DNA of 64,000 nucleotides, taken from NCBI GenBank assembly GCA_004322045.1, contig SCRN01000049.1, forward strand, positions 62,001 through 126,000. Direction: 5' to 3'. The stretch comes from Paraburkholderia sp. (GTDB lineage: Bacteria; Pseudomonadota; Gammaproteobacteria; Burkholderiales; Burkholderiaceae). A program made the translations under genes and the position numbers. This document shows positions 1 to 8,350 of this stretch, in pieces. Within the stretch, counting starts at the first letter, position 1, and the number at the start of each line of letters is the position of its first letter. The notes below the pieces were generated by a model. It worked only from the letters and a program-made list of their open reading frames with translations. It searched no databases and had not been told where the DNA came from.

Positions 1-2
1 AC

Positions 3-806
3 GCAACCTATGTGTCGTATCGAGGCGTTGCCTACGGCTGGGTGTTCATGATCATTGGCACATCCACACTGGTCATGGCTTACCTGCTGCGCAGCTATGT
101 CTTCATGGGTATAGTCCTGTTGATCTACACCTACTTCTGTCTCAAAACCGGCGTCCGTTCGTTTCTGCTCATGCCGCTCATGCCGCTGGTGCTGTTGCTA
201 CTGGCGAACTCCGACCACAATCTGGGAAAGAAGCTGGCCGTCTACGGGGGCGGCCTGCTTGCTGCTGCCCTAGCACTCCTGCTTCTGCGCTCGGCCGACG
301 AAATCGCATTACCGGAGATGTTCCTGATTCATGGGCTGCACGTCGTGTTCTACAAGTACACCGGAATGGATCAGACGACCTCATCTCCGTTAGTAGGATT
401 CGGGACGGGGGCCCTGAATTACTTCCTCAAGGTCGATCCGGACTCGTTCGACCCTGCCATCCATTTCGCGCAGGACTTCTTTGGCTTCATCACGCCGGAT
501 GGCTTCTATCACATGCCATTTACCTGGTATGCGGACTCGTTCGCAGCGCACCGCTATCTCGGCGTGCTTTATGGAGGCATCTGGGCCTTGATCGTACGAA
601 TCCTCAAGTGGATCGTCTCACGAGATCCACTGACCCTCACTGCATTTCTGCCGCAGACATGCTGGGTGGCATTTTTTATCATACGGGGCGCAGCGGCCAA
701 TGCGACCAATTCCATAACCACGCCTTTGTGGCTTTCCATCGCAATATTTTTCTTCGTCAAACTCGCATCGCTTGGCCATATGCGACGGGCGCGTCAACGG
801 GCATAG
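3..806 (+). CDS. Polytopic membrane protein, 5'-truncated by the window edge (possible polysaccharide polymerase-like)
   Basis: The reading frame is open to the window edge, so the N-terminus is missing; the first in-window start codon (GTG at 12) is probably internal. About 268 residues are visible with several hydrophobic segments, including a leucine-rich stretch near residues 40-95 and hydrophobic helices near the C-terminus, ending in a basic tail. A long periplasm-like loop rich in aromatic and acidic residues separates the membrane segments, which is the layout of Wzy/EpsG-type polysaccharide polymerases. I do not recognise a family motif, so this assignment is a guess from topology. 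The nearby galU (8.8 kb) would suit a polysaccharide locus, but mobile-element debris lies between them. Confidence 0.5.
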   Translation, partial: ATYVSYRGVAYGWVFMIIGTSTLVMAYLLRSYVFMGIVLLIYTYFCLKTGVRSFLLMPLMPLVLLLLANSDHNLGKKLAVYGGGLLAAALALLLLRSADEIALPEMFLIHGLHVVFYKYTGMDQTTSSPLVGFGTGALNYFLKVDPDSFDPAIHFAQDFFGFITPDGFYHMPFTWYADSFAAHRYLGVLYGGIWALIVRILKWIVSRDPLTLTAFLPQTCWVAFFIIRGAAANATNSITTPLWLSIAIFFFVKLASLGHMRRARQRA

Positions 807-1043
807 GAGCGGATCGTGACGGATGTACCCGAAGTCAGGCTGCACATGGTGGCACCGCTTCCCGGAGAAGACCAACAGGCGCCGTTCACTCAAGTGTCTG
901 CGGGCAGGTGCGAGCGAATGACGAGTTATGGCTGCAGATTCAACCATCAACACGTCGATTAGGAGCACGCTGCCGCATTTCATCTAAACCAGCACTAGCA
1001 TCATGCGAAAGCACTATGCACTGCGCATCGTCAATGTGATACT

Positions 1044-1555
1044 TTACTCGTCCTCCGCCACGGCATGCTCCGAACCGCGTCGGGAAGCGCCTCGTTTCGC
1101 TCCTGTTCTGACCCAAGCATCCCATCGTGCCAGCACCGGTTGAATCTGGTAGACGTAGTTGGCTCGATCATAATGACGGGCCTGAACACCGCCCAAACCA
1201 TGCGAAAGAATTTGCGATCGCAGGGCCTTGGACACGCGCAGTTCCTCGATCAGCAACGTCTCGATAGTGCGTCGGATATCGGTCCAGGCAAATTTTGCAA
1301 CCGCGACGCCATCTTTCACCATCGTTGCCGAGATCTCCGAGAGCGCATCGCTCACGGTTTCCGGCACGGTCGCGCCGAGTATCCGCTGGTTCTCGCTGTT
1401 CTTCGTGATCAGGTTGAGTCGCCTCTTGACGATAGCCGCCGCTGTCGCAGATTGCGGAATATCGTGGCGGCGAGGCTCCTGCCTTGGCCCCTTGGGGTCA
1501 AACAGCGTCAGAATGTTGGCGTCCGGGGCATGCGTCTGCGCTGACTTCGGCGTAG
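1044..1555 (-). pseudogene. C-terminal half of a tyrosine integrase
   Basis: The minus-strand frame encodes the catalytic half of a phage/ICE-type tyrosine recombinase. It shows the DIRRTIE box with the second catalytic arginine, the SHGLGG box and the HYDR box with the nucleophilic tyrosine. The N-terminal domain and the first half of the catalytic domain are absent. Upstream the frame runs directly into reverse transcriptase sequence, with the join near 1545-1560, so both genes were broken at one junction. It is a remnant, not a working integrase. Its family differs from the intact integrase at 39,953-41,191, so it probably marks an older element. Confidence 0.75.
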
Positions 1556-1932
1556 CAAGGCATGACGCCAAGCGCGACTGACTTCATAAAGAAATCCAGC
1601 CAGCCGCCGCATGTTGTCAGGCACCGCATGGTAATTCAAATACCCCTGCAACACTCGCCGCAGCCACCGACCTACCACGGGCACTGGTTCATGCCGACGT
1701 CGCGCTAGCGTTTCCCGAATTGCCACCAGCGTCGCGCGCATCCGCTTCTTGATCGTCAGCCTGACGATCTTGAAGTCGCCGTTACTGCGTCGCTTGCTAC
1801 AGCAGTGCGTGAAGCCCAGAAAGTCAAACGTCTCCGGCTTTCGGATTCCACGTTCCCGGCATTGCTGCATGGCGAATCGCCCGAAGCGAATCAGCCGCGT
1901 TTTGTCCGGGTGAAGCTCCAGTCCGAACTTGG
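1508..1932 (-). pseudogene. Group II intron reverse transcriptase/maturase, C-terminal fragment
   Basis: Read on the minus strand this continues the reverse transcriptase of 2158-3465: it resumes with KFGLELHPDKT and the FDFLGFTH motif, then a basic maturase (domain X) region with GYLNYHAVPDN. The 225-bp element at 1933-2157 separates the two parts. The end is also damaged: after the RRSQ motif the frame leaves the family sequence and stops, and integrase sequence begins, so the last part of the maturase and the 3' end of the intron RNA are missing. The intron therefore cannot be mobile. Confidence 0.85.
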
Positions 1933-2162
1933 TGTGAACGCCGGTCTAAATCCGACACTAAACGACGGCGTCTTTGTAACAAGGCACGAAAATTGACCAG
2001 TCAAGGGCGGGCGCAGCCCGGCGCAGCGAACCCCTGACGCGGCGTGGGTTCGCTACACTCTTGCACGGTTGGAAGCGCGGCATTCGCGGGCTTCCAACCA
2101 TGCCAAACCGGCTCTTTGGTATCGTCGTTTGCTGTCGGATTTAGACCAGCGTCAACACTTGG
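1928..2162. mobile_element. 225-bp non-autonomous element (MITE-like) with 34-bp inverted ends and a 5-bp target duplication
   Basis: The element covers 1933-2157. Its ends are imperfect inverted repeats of about 34 bp, starting TGTGAACGCCGGTCTAAATC at the left and TGTTGACGCTGGTCTAAATC on the opposite strand at the right. It is flanked by the direct repeat CTTGG at 1928-1932 and 2158-2162. Removing it with one copy of the repeat restores the reverse transcriptase frame (ERLAK joined to FGLELHP). It encodes no protein and holds two perfect internal hairpins (2026-2033 with 2046-2053, and 2068-2076 with 2090-2098). The mobilising transposase is not identified. Confidence 0.85.
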
Positions 2163-3465
2163 CCAGCCGTTCCCGCATTGCTGCCAGGAATCGTCGCGCC
2201 TCGCCCTCATACTGAAACCCCAGCACGCTGTCATCGGCGTAGCGAACGATAATCACGTTGCCGGCGGCATGTCGGTTACGCCATTGCTGAGCCCACAGAT
2301 CCAGTGCGTAATGCAGGTAGATATTGGCGAGCAACGGTGAGATCACAGACCCTTGGGGTGTACCCCGCGTCAAAGCTACGCGGCGTCCATCCTCGATGGT
2401 GCCTGCCTTCAGCCATTTATCGATCAGGCGGATCATCCGTCGGTCGGCAATCCGGTGAGACAGGAAACGGAGCATCCACTCGTGGTCGATTTCATCGAAG
2501 AACGAGCGAATGTCCGCGTCCAGAATCCAGTTCACCCTGCGACTTACGATCCCGATCGGCAAGGCATCAAGCGCGTCATGCTGACCGCGTCCTTGCCTAA
2601 ATCCATATGAGAAGCCGAGGAAGTCCTGCTCGTAGATCACGCTCAGTACCGTCGATACGGCCTGCTGCACGATCTTGTCTTCCAGCGCTGCAATGCCCAG
2701 CGGACGCAGCCTGCCGTCCGCCTTCGGTATGTAGCCCCGCCTGGACGGTTGCGCACGGTATGCCCCGGACTGAATTTCCCGGTGCAGTCCATGCACGCGC
2801 CCATAAAGGTGCTTCTCATAGTCGCGCCACGTCACGCCGTCCACGCCAGCCGCCGCCTGCTTGCGCAGAGCATGGAAGCTCTCCACCAGCAGCGACGGTG
2901 TGACGTGATGCAACAATGCCGTGAAACGCAACTTCCGGTTCCGCCTTGCGGCTTCCCGTACGCCTTCGAGTCCCATCGACGCGCATTTATCCCGGCTCTG
3001 TGTCCGGCACGCGGGGTTCCCGTCGGCGTTCCCTCTGGTTACACCCCTTCCCTCCATTGCCTCCGCCGGATCATCTCCTTTGTTCGGCAACTTCTTCGGT
3101 AGTATGGGTGTATCCGACTTCTCATCGGCGTCGATGACTGGCTTGCGGTCATTGACCTTCCCAGTCCCGTCCGGCCCGACCGCGCCGGACACCGATGAGA
3201 TCTCGCTGCTTCCGTATGAGAGACTTCCCGACATGCGCAGGGTCTCCGACCGCGCAGGATCAGCACACGACTTGCGATTGACGCCGTGCGCCATGTTGCC
3301 TTCCGCTTCGCTTAACAGCGTCGGCATCTCGGAGTAATTATTTCGCGGCTCAATGGCTGGCCTGTCAGTTTCCCCTGTCAACGCTTCGACCTGCACCCCG
3401 CGGTGCATGCCGCATGACTCGGGGTCAGAGTGATTCGCCACATCTTCTCCGTATCGAACTTTCAT
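2158..3465 (-). pseudogene. Group II intron reverse transcriptase/maturase, N-terminal part
   Basis: This minus-strand frame carries the reverse transcriptase palm and fingers: KADGRLRPLGIAALEDKIVQ, the GFSYGFRQGRGQHDAL block, DADIRSFFD, GTPQGSVISPLLANIYL and the YADD catalytic box (near 2222-2245). The long N-terminal stretch before MGLEGVREAARR is typical of this bacterial intron ORF class, where the frame starts inside the intron RNA. The frame ends at a stop created by the 225-bp insertion. Only about 80 bases of possible intron RNA lie upstream before the small-gene locus at 3.5 kb, so the intron 5' end also seems to be missing. Confidence 0.85.
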
Positions 3466-3532
3466 CGACTATCTTTGATCGGCTTTGCAGCCGCACTAAG
3501 CGCTAAATCCACCACACGTCGTTAGGCCTGGC

Positions 3533-3574
3533 GTTACCGGGTAACATGTCTCAAATCGATGGTTACCGGGTAAC
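3533..3574. promoter_or_regulatory. Two GTTACCGGGTAAC palindromes upstream of the RHH-like gene
   Basis: Identical 13-bp palindrome-like sites lie at 3533-3545 and 3562-3574. The second ends 13 bases before the ATG at 3588. Related copies occur inside the gene (3727-3739) and near its end (3857-3869). A paralogous gene at 6915 has a related site ending exactly 13 bases before its ATG. This suits an autoregulatory operator. It is inference; no binding data are available. Confidence 0.55.
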
Positions 3575-3587
3575 GAAGGGTTGGGAT

Positions 3588-3899
3588 ATGACTCAAACGA
3601 CGGCGCAGCGGCAAGCGGCTTATCGAGCAAGGCGCGAGACGGCGGGCAAGGACGGCAACGGTGATCGGCGTCTGGATATGTGGGTGAGCACGGAAGCCTA
3701 TCTGGCTTTGACACGGTTGGCTCGCCGTTACTCGGTAACGAAGCGTCAGATGCTGGAACGATTGATCGCGCGAGCGGACGACGCGATCGTTCGCCGACTC
3801 GATCCTGATTCGGAACAGTGGGACCAATACTTCGACCCAGCGCAGTCGCGATCACGGTTACCCGGTAACGGACTGCTGTCAAGCGAAGTTAAACGGTAG
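3588..3899 (+). CDS. Small ribbon-helix-helix-like DNA-binding protein (copy 1)
   Basis: A 103-residue protein with a basic N-terminus (QRQAAYRARRE), a strand-like segment RRLDMWVS near residues 26-33 and then two helices (TEAYLALTRLARRY and TKRQMLERLIARAD), which is the ribbon-helix-helix layout. The start at 3588 is chosen because homology to its paralogue at 6915 begins there. The ORF can extend to 3546, but that would translate the upstream palindrome. Codons for YSVT near residue 47-50 contain a copy of the palindrome. Function is probably transcriptional regulation; the target is unknown. It abuts a truncated recombinase gene. Confidence 0.65.
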   Translation: MTQTTAQRQAAYRARRETAGKDGNGDRRLDMWVSTEAYLALTRLARRYSVTKRQMLERLIARADDAIVRRLDPDSEQWDQYFDPAQSRSRLPGNGLLSSEVKR

Positions 3900-4511
3900 C
3901 AGGTCGCTAATATCGGCGTCCGGCGCGCGCTGTCCTGGTGCGTCGTGCAGAAGTTGTTGCGGTCAATCGACCGCTCCGATTCGCTCCGGTGCCGTGACCA
4001 TGCGATGCTGTACTTGATGGCGTATTACGGGCTACGTCCCTCCGAGATCGTGACGTTAACGCTGGAATCGATCGACTGGGCAAACAGGACCCTGCGCGTC
4101 GAACAGTGCAAGACTTGCTCGACGCTGGTGCTGCCGTTGTCGGATCAGGCGCTTCGCATCCTCAAGCGCTATCTACGTTGCGGACGCCCGGGCGGTGCTC
4201 ATCCGCAACTTTTTCTGCGTGGGCACACGCCGGCCGGCCCGATCAAGCACACGGCCTTATGCGACGTCTATGAGAAGCGTGCGCGGCAGAGCGAATTACC
4301 TCTGGAGGGCACGTCGTCCTACAGCTTGCGCCATGCCTTTGCTATGCACCTGCTTGAACGTGGCGCCGGAATCAAGGTGATCGGCGATCTGCTCGGTCAC
4401 CGTACGCTCGAGAGTACCTGCGTCCACCTGAGGCTACAAACCGAAGCGCTACGCGAGCTGGGGCTGTCGCTCCCCACGCTGTCGTCTAACAGCGTGGGGA
4501 GGTTGTCATGA
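3900..4511 (+). pseudogene. Tyrosine recombinase A of the trio: N-terminally truncated and lacking the catalytic tyrosine
   Basis: The frame is open from the TAG of the preceding gene, and family-like sequence (RRALSWCVVQKLLRSIDRS) begins before the first start codon (GTG 3945). The core-binding N-terminal domain is therefore lost. The catalytic domain has the first arginine in YYGLRPSEI, the SLRHAFAMH box and the LLGHRTLESTC box. Where relatives carry the nucleophilic tyrosine (STCVYL), this copy has histidine (STCVHL), a TAC to CAC change. The end overlaps the next gene by ATGA. Both defects suggest that this copy is inactive. Confidence 0.75.
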
Positions 4512-5482
4512 ACCCGCCGCGACCTGGCACAGCGCTCGACGCTACTGTCGATCGCTACTTGCAATGGAAACGTGCGCTCGGACGTAGTTACGACGGGGTC
4601 GAGCGAATGCTCGTCTCGCTGCTTCAGTTCATGCACGATCGTGCGGCCTCGGATCTTGATCAGAATTTGTTCGATGAGTGGAGCAGGTCATTCGCCAGCC
4701 TGACAGCCAACGTCCGACGTAACCGACAGCGCGAGGGGCGTAACTTCTGCTTGTATCGGCAGCGCACTGAGCCGGGTTGCTTCGTGCCCGACGCCAACCG
4801 GTTCCCGCGGCCGAGACCGTATTGCGCACCGGTAATCTTCGGTCCAGACGCAGTTAGGCGCATGCTGGCGATCGCCGCGCAGCAGCGTCCGACGCCAGGC
4901 TCGCCGTTGTTACCAGTCTTGCGGCTGGCTGTTGTCCTGCTCTACACGGCCGGCCTACGCCGCGGCGAGTTGTTGCGTCTGACCTTGGCCGATGCCGATC
5001 CGACAGTGGGCGTGCTCCGGATTCGAGAATCGAAGTTTCACAAGTCGCGCTTCGTGCCGCTGTCGCCCGATACATGTCGGGAGCTGCGCGCTTTCCTGCG
5101 ACTGCGGTTGGCGCCGCCGTTGAGCACCGCGCCCGATTCGCCCTTACTGTGCAATACCACGCGCGGGCTGCGCGCCTATACGGGAACCGGTCTGAGCCGT
5201 GGCCTGCAGTCGTTGATCCGCTCAGCCAATGTCCAGAGTGCCGACGGGCGGTGGCCGCGTATTCACGACTTCCGGCACAGCTTCGCGGTGCAAGCGCTGC
5301 TGCGTTGGTATCGGCAAGGCGCTGACGTTCAGTCCAATCTGCCGAAGCTAGCCATGTATATGGGGCACGTATCGATCGTCTCAACCGCGTATTACCTGAA
5401 GTGGATGCCGGACATTGCTGCAGTCGCCAGTGATCGCTTCGAGGCGCGATTCGGCTACCTGATCAGCGGAGACAACTTATGA
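4508..5482 (+). CDS. Tyrosine recombinase B of the trio
   Basis: A 324-residue site-specific recombinase with an N-terminal core-binding domain (residues 10-60, YLQWKRALGRSYDGVERML) and a complete catalytic domain: arginine in AGLRRGELLRL, the HDFRHSFAVQ box, MGHVS and the nucleophile region STAYYLKW. The start overlaps the stop of recombinase A (ATGA at 4508-4511), and its stop overlaps the start of recombinase C (ATGA at 5479-5482). Translational coupling of three tyrosine recombinases defines RIT elements, in which the three proteins are thought to act together in transposition. That role comes from the family, not from this sequence. Confidence 0.85.
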   Translation: MNPPRPGTALDATVDRYLQWKRALGRSYDGVERMLVSLLQFMHDRAASDLDQNLFDEWSRSFASLTANVRRNRQREGRNFCLYRQRTEPGCFVPDANRFPRPRPYCAPVIFGPDAVRRMLAIAAQQRPTPGSPLLPVLRLAVVLLYTAGLRRGELLRLTLADADPTVGVLRIRESKFHKSRFVPLSPDTCRELRAFLRLRLAPPLSTAPDSPLLCNTTRGLRAYTGTGLSRGLQSLIRSANVQSADGRWPRIHDFRHSFAVQALLRWYRQGADVQSNLPKLAMYMGHVSIVSTAYYLKWMPDIAAVASDRFEARFGYLISGDNL

Positions 5483-6513
5483 AGCGCGCACGACCCAACG
5501 ACCTCGGCCTGTGCCTGTGCCTGTGCCTGGAGAAATTCTTCCGTGAGTATCTGCCGGCCTTGCGTGGCATGAGCCTGCACACCATCCGCAGTTACCGCGA
5601 CGCATTGGTCCTCTTCCTGCGTTTCGTGTCCAACGACAGCAGTCGGCGCCTCGAAGACCTTGGCCTCGAAGCCTTCACCGCCGAACATGTGACGTGCTTC
5701 CTCACATTCCTCGAGGTCGAGCGCCACAACGGCATCGACACGCGCAATGCGTGGCTGGCCGCACTTCATACCTTTGCGCGCTTCCTCGCGAGCGAGTCGC
5801 CCGAGCGTCTCGCAGAGTTTCAGCGCGTGCTCGATCTTCCGTTCAAACGGGGAGGTCGCTGTGCGTCGATGGAGTATCTCGAGACGGTAGAAGTCGAGAC
5901 ACTGCTTCGGCAGATCGACCGCTCAACCGAGGTAGGTCGACGCGACTATGCGTTATTCGCGCTGATGCTCAATACCGGTGCTCGTGTTCAGGAAGTGCTC
6001 GATCTCAAGCTGCGCGACGTAAGGACGGAGCCGCCCTATCAAGTACGGCTGCACGGTAAAGGCGGCAAGGTGCGGCTCTGCCCCATCTGGGCCTCCACCG
6101 CCGCGCCACTTCGAGCGCTTGCACAGACGACTTCGACGGACGCGACAAACGATCGGGCGATGTTCGCTAACCGACGCGGTGGCAAGCTCACGCGCTTCGG
6201 CGCGCGCTATTTGCTCAACAAGTACATCGCGGCCGCAACAGCCACGGCGAGCACGGTGCAGGAGAAGCGGATCCATCCGCATTCGCTACGGCACACGACA
6301 GCGATTTGCCTACTGAAGGCTGGCGTCGACTTCGCGACAATCAGCCAATGGCTCGGACATGCGACGCTGAACACCACGATGAAGTATGCACGCGCCGATC
6401 GCGACCTCAAGCGTCAAGCGCTCACTCAGGTGTTCCCAGAGGCCTTAGCTCCGCCCGCCGTAGGGGGAGCTAAAGTCGGCGTCGACGTGATCGAATGGTT
6501 GAAGCGGCTATGA
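5479..6513 (+). CDS. Tyrosine recombinase C of the trio
   Basis: A 344-residue tyrosine recombinase, apparently intact. The core-binding domain (residues 16-110) contains the SLHTIRSYRDAL motif. The catalytic domain shows the arginine in NTGARVQEVLDL, the lysine strand LHGKGGKVRLCP, HPHSLRHTTA, LGHATLNTT and the nucleophile in MKYARAD. Near the N-terminus three in-frame copies of a CTGTGC hexamer (about 5508-5529) encode LCLCLCLE; the repeat is a multiple of three and would only change length. The gene overlaps recombinase B by four bases. Downstream, 70 bases separate it from the 32-bp palindrome at 6584. Confidence 0.85.
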   Translation: MKRARPNDLGLCLCLCLEKFFREYLPALRGMSLHTIRSYRDALVLFLRFVSNDSSRRLEDLGLEAFTAEHVTCFLTFLEVERHNGIDTRNAWLAALHTFARFLASESPERLAEFQRVLDLPFKRGGRCASMEYLETVEVETLLRQIDRSTEVGRRDYALFALMLNTGARVQEVLDLKLRDVRTEPPYQVRLHGKGGKVRLCPIWASTAAPLRALAQTTSTDATNDRAMFANRRGGKLTRFGARYLLNKYIAAATATASTVQEKRIHPHSLRHTTAICLLKAGVDFATISQWLGHATLNTTMKYARADRDLKRQALTQVFPEALAPPAVGGAKVGVDVIEWLKRL

Positions 6514-6583
6514 GAAAGTTATGTGGAGTAGTCGAGGCCGGAACCGATACGACGTAACAGGCGGCACGCGCTACTGCACATAA

Positions 6584-6615
6584 GTCGATTAATGTTGCGC
6601 GCAACATTAATCGAC
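6584..6615. repeat. Perfect 32-bp palindrome
   Basis: Left arm 6584-6599 (GTCGATTAATGTTGCG) is followed immediately by its exact reverse complement, 6600-6615. There is no spacer and no mismatch. The right arm runs into the coding sequence of an istB fragment (IDDWG). It may be the right end or target site of the RIT element, or a recombinase crossover site. Confidence 0.8.
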
Positions 6616-6900
6616 GACTGGGGCTTGCAGGATCTCGATCAGGGCGCGCGCAACGATCTGCTCGAAGTGCTCGACGATCGCGTCGGCACGCGTTCGACCG
6701 TGATCACCAGCCAGTTGCCGCTCGAACACTGGCACGCGTGGCTCCAGGACCCCACACTCGCCGATGCCATCCTCGGTCGGCTCGTCCATCAGGCTCACAA
6801 GCTGCCGATCAAGGGCGATTCGATGCGTGCGGGAAAACCGATCGCCTCGGCCATCAAGCGCGCCAGTCCGGATGGATCGGCGAGCACCGTTGCCGCATAA
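6600..6900 (+). pseudogene. istB: IS21-family istB (helper ATPase), C-terminal fragment
   Basis: About 100 residues match the C-terminal half of the IstB transposition helper: the Walker B-like [11 protein letters not shown], then [24 protein letters not shown] and [24 protein letters not shown]. The N-terminal half with Walker A is absent, and the frame begins inside the palindrome at 6584-6615, so the RIT end truncates it. The istA partner is missing. Its final codons overlap the operator-like site 14 bases before the RHH-like gene at 6915. Confidence 0.8.
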
Positions 6901-6914
6901 CGCAGGGGGCACAT

Positions 6915-7175
6915 ATGACGAACACATCGGCACAACGGCAGGCCCAATACCGCACGCGCCGCGCATCGGCTGGAGAGAACGGCGAAATGCGGATCAATGC
7001 ATGGGTAGCGTCCGGTACGGTATTGGCGCTACGGCGTTTGGCCAGGCGTTATGGCGTAACGCAGCGGGAAATGCTGGAAAAACTGATCGCAGGCGCCGAC
7101 GATCCAATCATCTCGACGCTCGAACCAGGCACGCCCGCGTGGGACGAATACTTCGGCGCGGCCGTTACTGCGTAA
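6915..7175 (+). CDS. Small ribbon-helix-helix-like DNA-binding protein (copy 2)
   Basis: An 86-residue paralogue of the gene at 3588. The two share the opening (MT-T-AQRQA-YR-RR), the strand-like RINAWVA segment, the RLARRYGVTQREMLEKLI helix pair and the W-D-Y/EYF tail motif. Palindrome-like sites of the GTTAC-N3-GTAAC type occur at corresponding places: upstream (6889-6901, imperfect), over the YGVT codons (7048-7060) and at the end, where the stop codon TAA lies inside the site (7164-7176). A GGGGG run about 6 bases before the ATG may serve as ribosome site. Regulation is inferred; targets are unknown. Confidence 0.65.
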   Translation: MTNTSAQRQAQYRTRRASAGENGEMRINAWVASGTVLALRRLARRYGVTQREMLEKLIAGADDPIISTLEPGTPAWDEYFGAAVTA

Positions 7176-7268
7176 CGCTCTCGAAATCGGCTTGCAGTGT
7201 CCCGATTCACCCTTGATCGTGATCGCTCTCGCTATAATCCATCCATCGCGCAACACCACCTTCCAGAC

Positions 7269-7312
7269 TGATCACGATCGCCGAAATGGCTGATCATGAT
7301 CGCCGAAATCCG
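7269..7312. repeat. Two 22-bp tandem repeats resembling an IS21-family left end
   Basis: Two near-identical units starting TGATCA(C/T)GATCGCCGAAAT lie at 7269-7290 and 7291-7312. Multiple short terminal repeats of this kind are typical of IS21-family ends. Transposase fragment sequence of another family begins directly after, so this is a relic end cut by IS5-type sequence. Confidence 0.5.
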
Positions 7313-8057
7313 CACTACAATCGCGAAGCGCCACGACTGGCCGGCCAGATTGGTCGCTACGCGCATGCAAAGCAGTACAAGCGGATGAAGAAAGCGCTGC
7401 GCACGTTGCGTTCGCGAGTGGGACGCGTGATGCGCGACGTCGAGCGGCAATTGGACGACGTTGCTCATCAAAGCCGGGCGGCGCTGGAAGATCTGATTGG
7501 CCGCACGAAGCGCATTCTCACGCAGAAGCAGAAGGACAAGCTGTACGCGCTGCATGCGCCGGAAGTGGAATGCCTGGCAAAAGGCAAGGCTCGCAAGCCG
7601 TACGAGTTCGGCGTGAAGGTGTCGATCACGACGACGCACAAGGAAGGTCTGGTAGTCGGAGCGCGCTCGATGCCGGGCAATCCGTACGACGGGCACACGT
7701 TGGCCGAAGCGTTGGAGCAGGCGGCGATCTTGAGCGGCGATCTTGAGCGACGTTCAGCCGGAGATCGCCGTCGTCGATCGCGGCTACAAGGGCGTCGCCA
7801 TTGACGGTGCGAAAGTCTATCACCCTGGCCTGCGACGCGGCATCACCCGAGGCTTGCGCGCGATGATCCGGCGGCGCAGCGCGATCGAGCCAGCCATTGG
7901 ACACATGAAGGCCGACGGCAAGCTCGGACGCAATTGGCTCAAGGGTACGTTGGGCGATGCGATTCATGCGGTGCTGTGCGGCACCGGCCATAACCTGCGG
8001 ATGATCCTGCGCCGGCTGCGGCTTTTTTTACGCCCTGGTTCTCGCCGCCTTGCTTAG
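7313..8057 (+). pseudogene. IS5-family transposase, N-terminally truncated and frameshifted
   Basis: Two consecutive frames together give the C-terminal half of an IS5-type DDE transposase: IGRYAHAKQYKRM, LHAPEVECLAKGKARKPYEFGVKVS, SMPGNPYDGHTL, then VVDRGYKG and RRRSAIEPAIGHMKADG-L-RNWL, and HAVLCGTGHN. The frames are split by an exact 13-bp tandem duplication (7721-7733 and 7734-7746); removing one copy joins AILS to DVQPEIAVVDRGYKG. The N-terminal half is missing. The element is inactive. Confidence 0.85.
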
Positions 8058-8350
8058 CTTCAAAACCGCTACGCCGTCGACGGCGTAGTTCGGTCAGCGC
8101 AACAAAACGAATTGTTCAGGGCCGACTATCAATCCCGGGCGGGCAGAGTAGCGTGGCCACCTTCCCCCTACAGTTGCCATGCACTCTCGCTGAACGGCGG
8201 CGCGGCTTGCCGCTTTGTCGGATTCAGACAATGTTTTGGCTTTCCCGTATGGCCGAAATCGATAGACTGCTATCCACCCTGCGGTTCCCCGGCGGTAGGC
8301 GTTCCAGTCATCGCCGGCACCGAATATGCCACTAACCAGCGGCCGCGAAT

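Larger units (their letters stand above)
3900..6615 (+). mobile_element. RIT (recombinase in trio) element, left part truncated
   Basis: Three same-strand tyrosine recombinase genes joined by ATGA overlaps mark a RIT element. The left side is broken (recombinase A lacks its N-terminal domain), and the right side is followed by a perfect 32-bp palindrome that directly abuts an IS21 istB fragment. I place the right boundary at that palindrome by inference. No matching copy was seen on the left side. Confidence 0.6.

Noticed and set aside
5508-5529. Tandem CTGTGC hexamers in recombinase C as a phase-variation tract
   Set aside because: The unit is six bases, so copy-number change keeps the reading frame and cannot switch the gene off.
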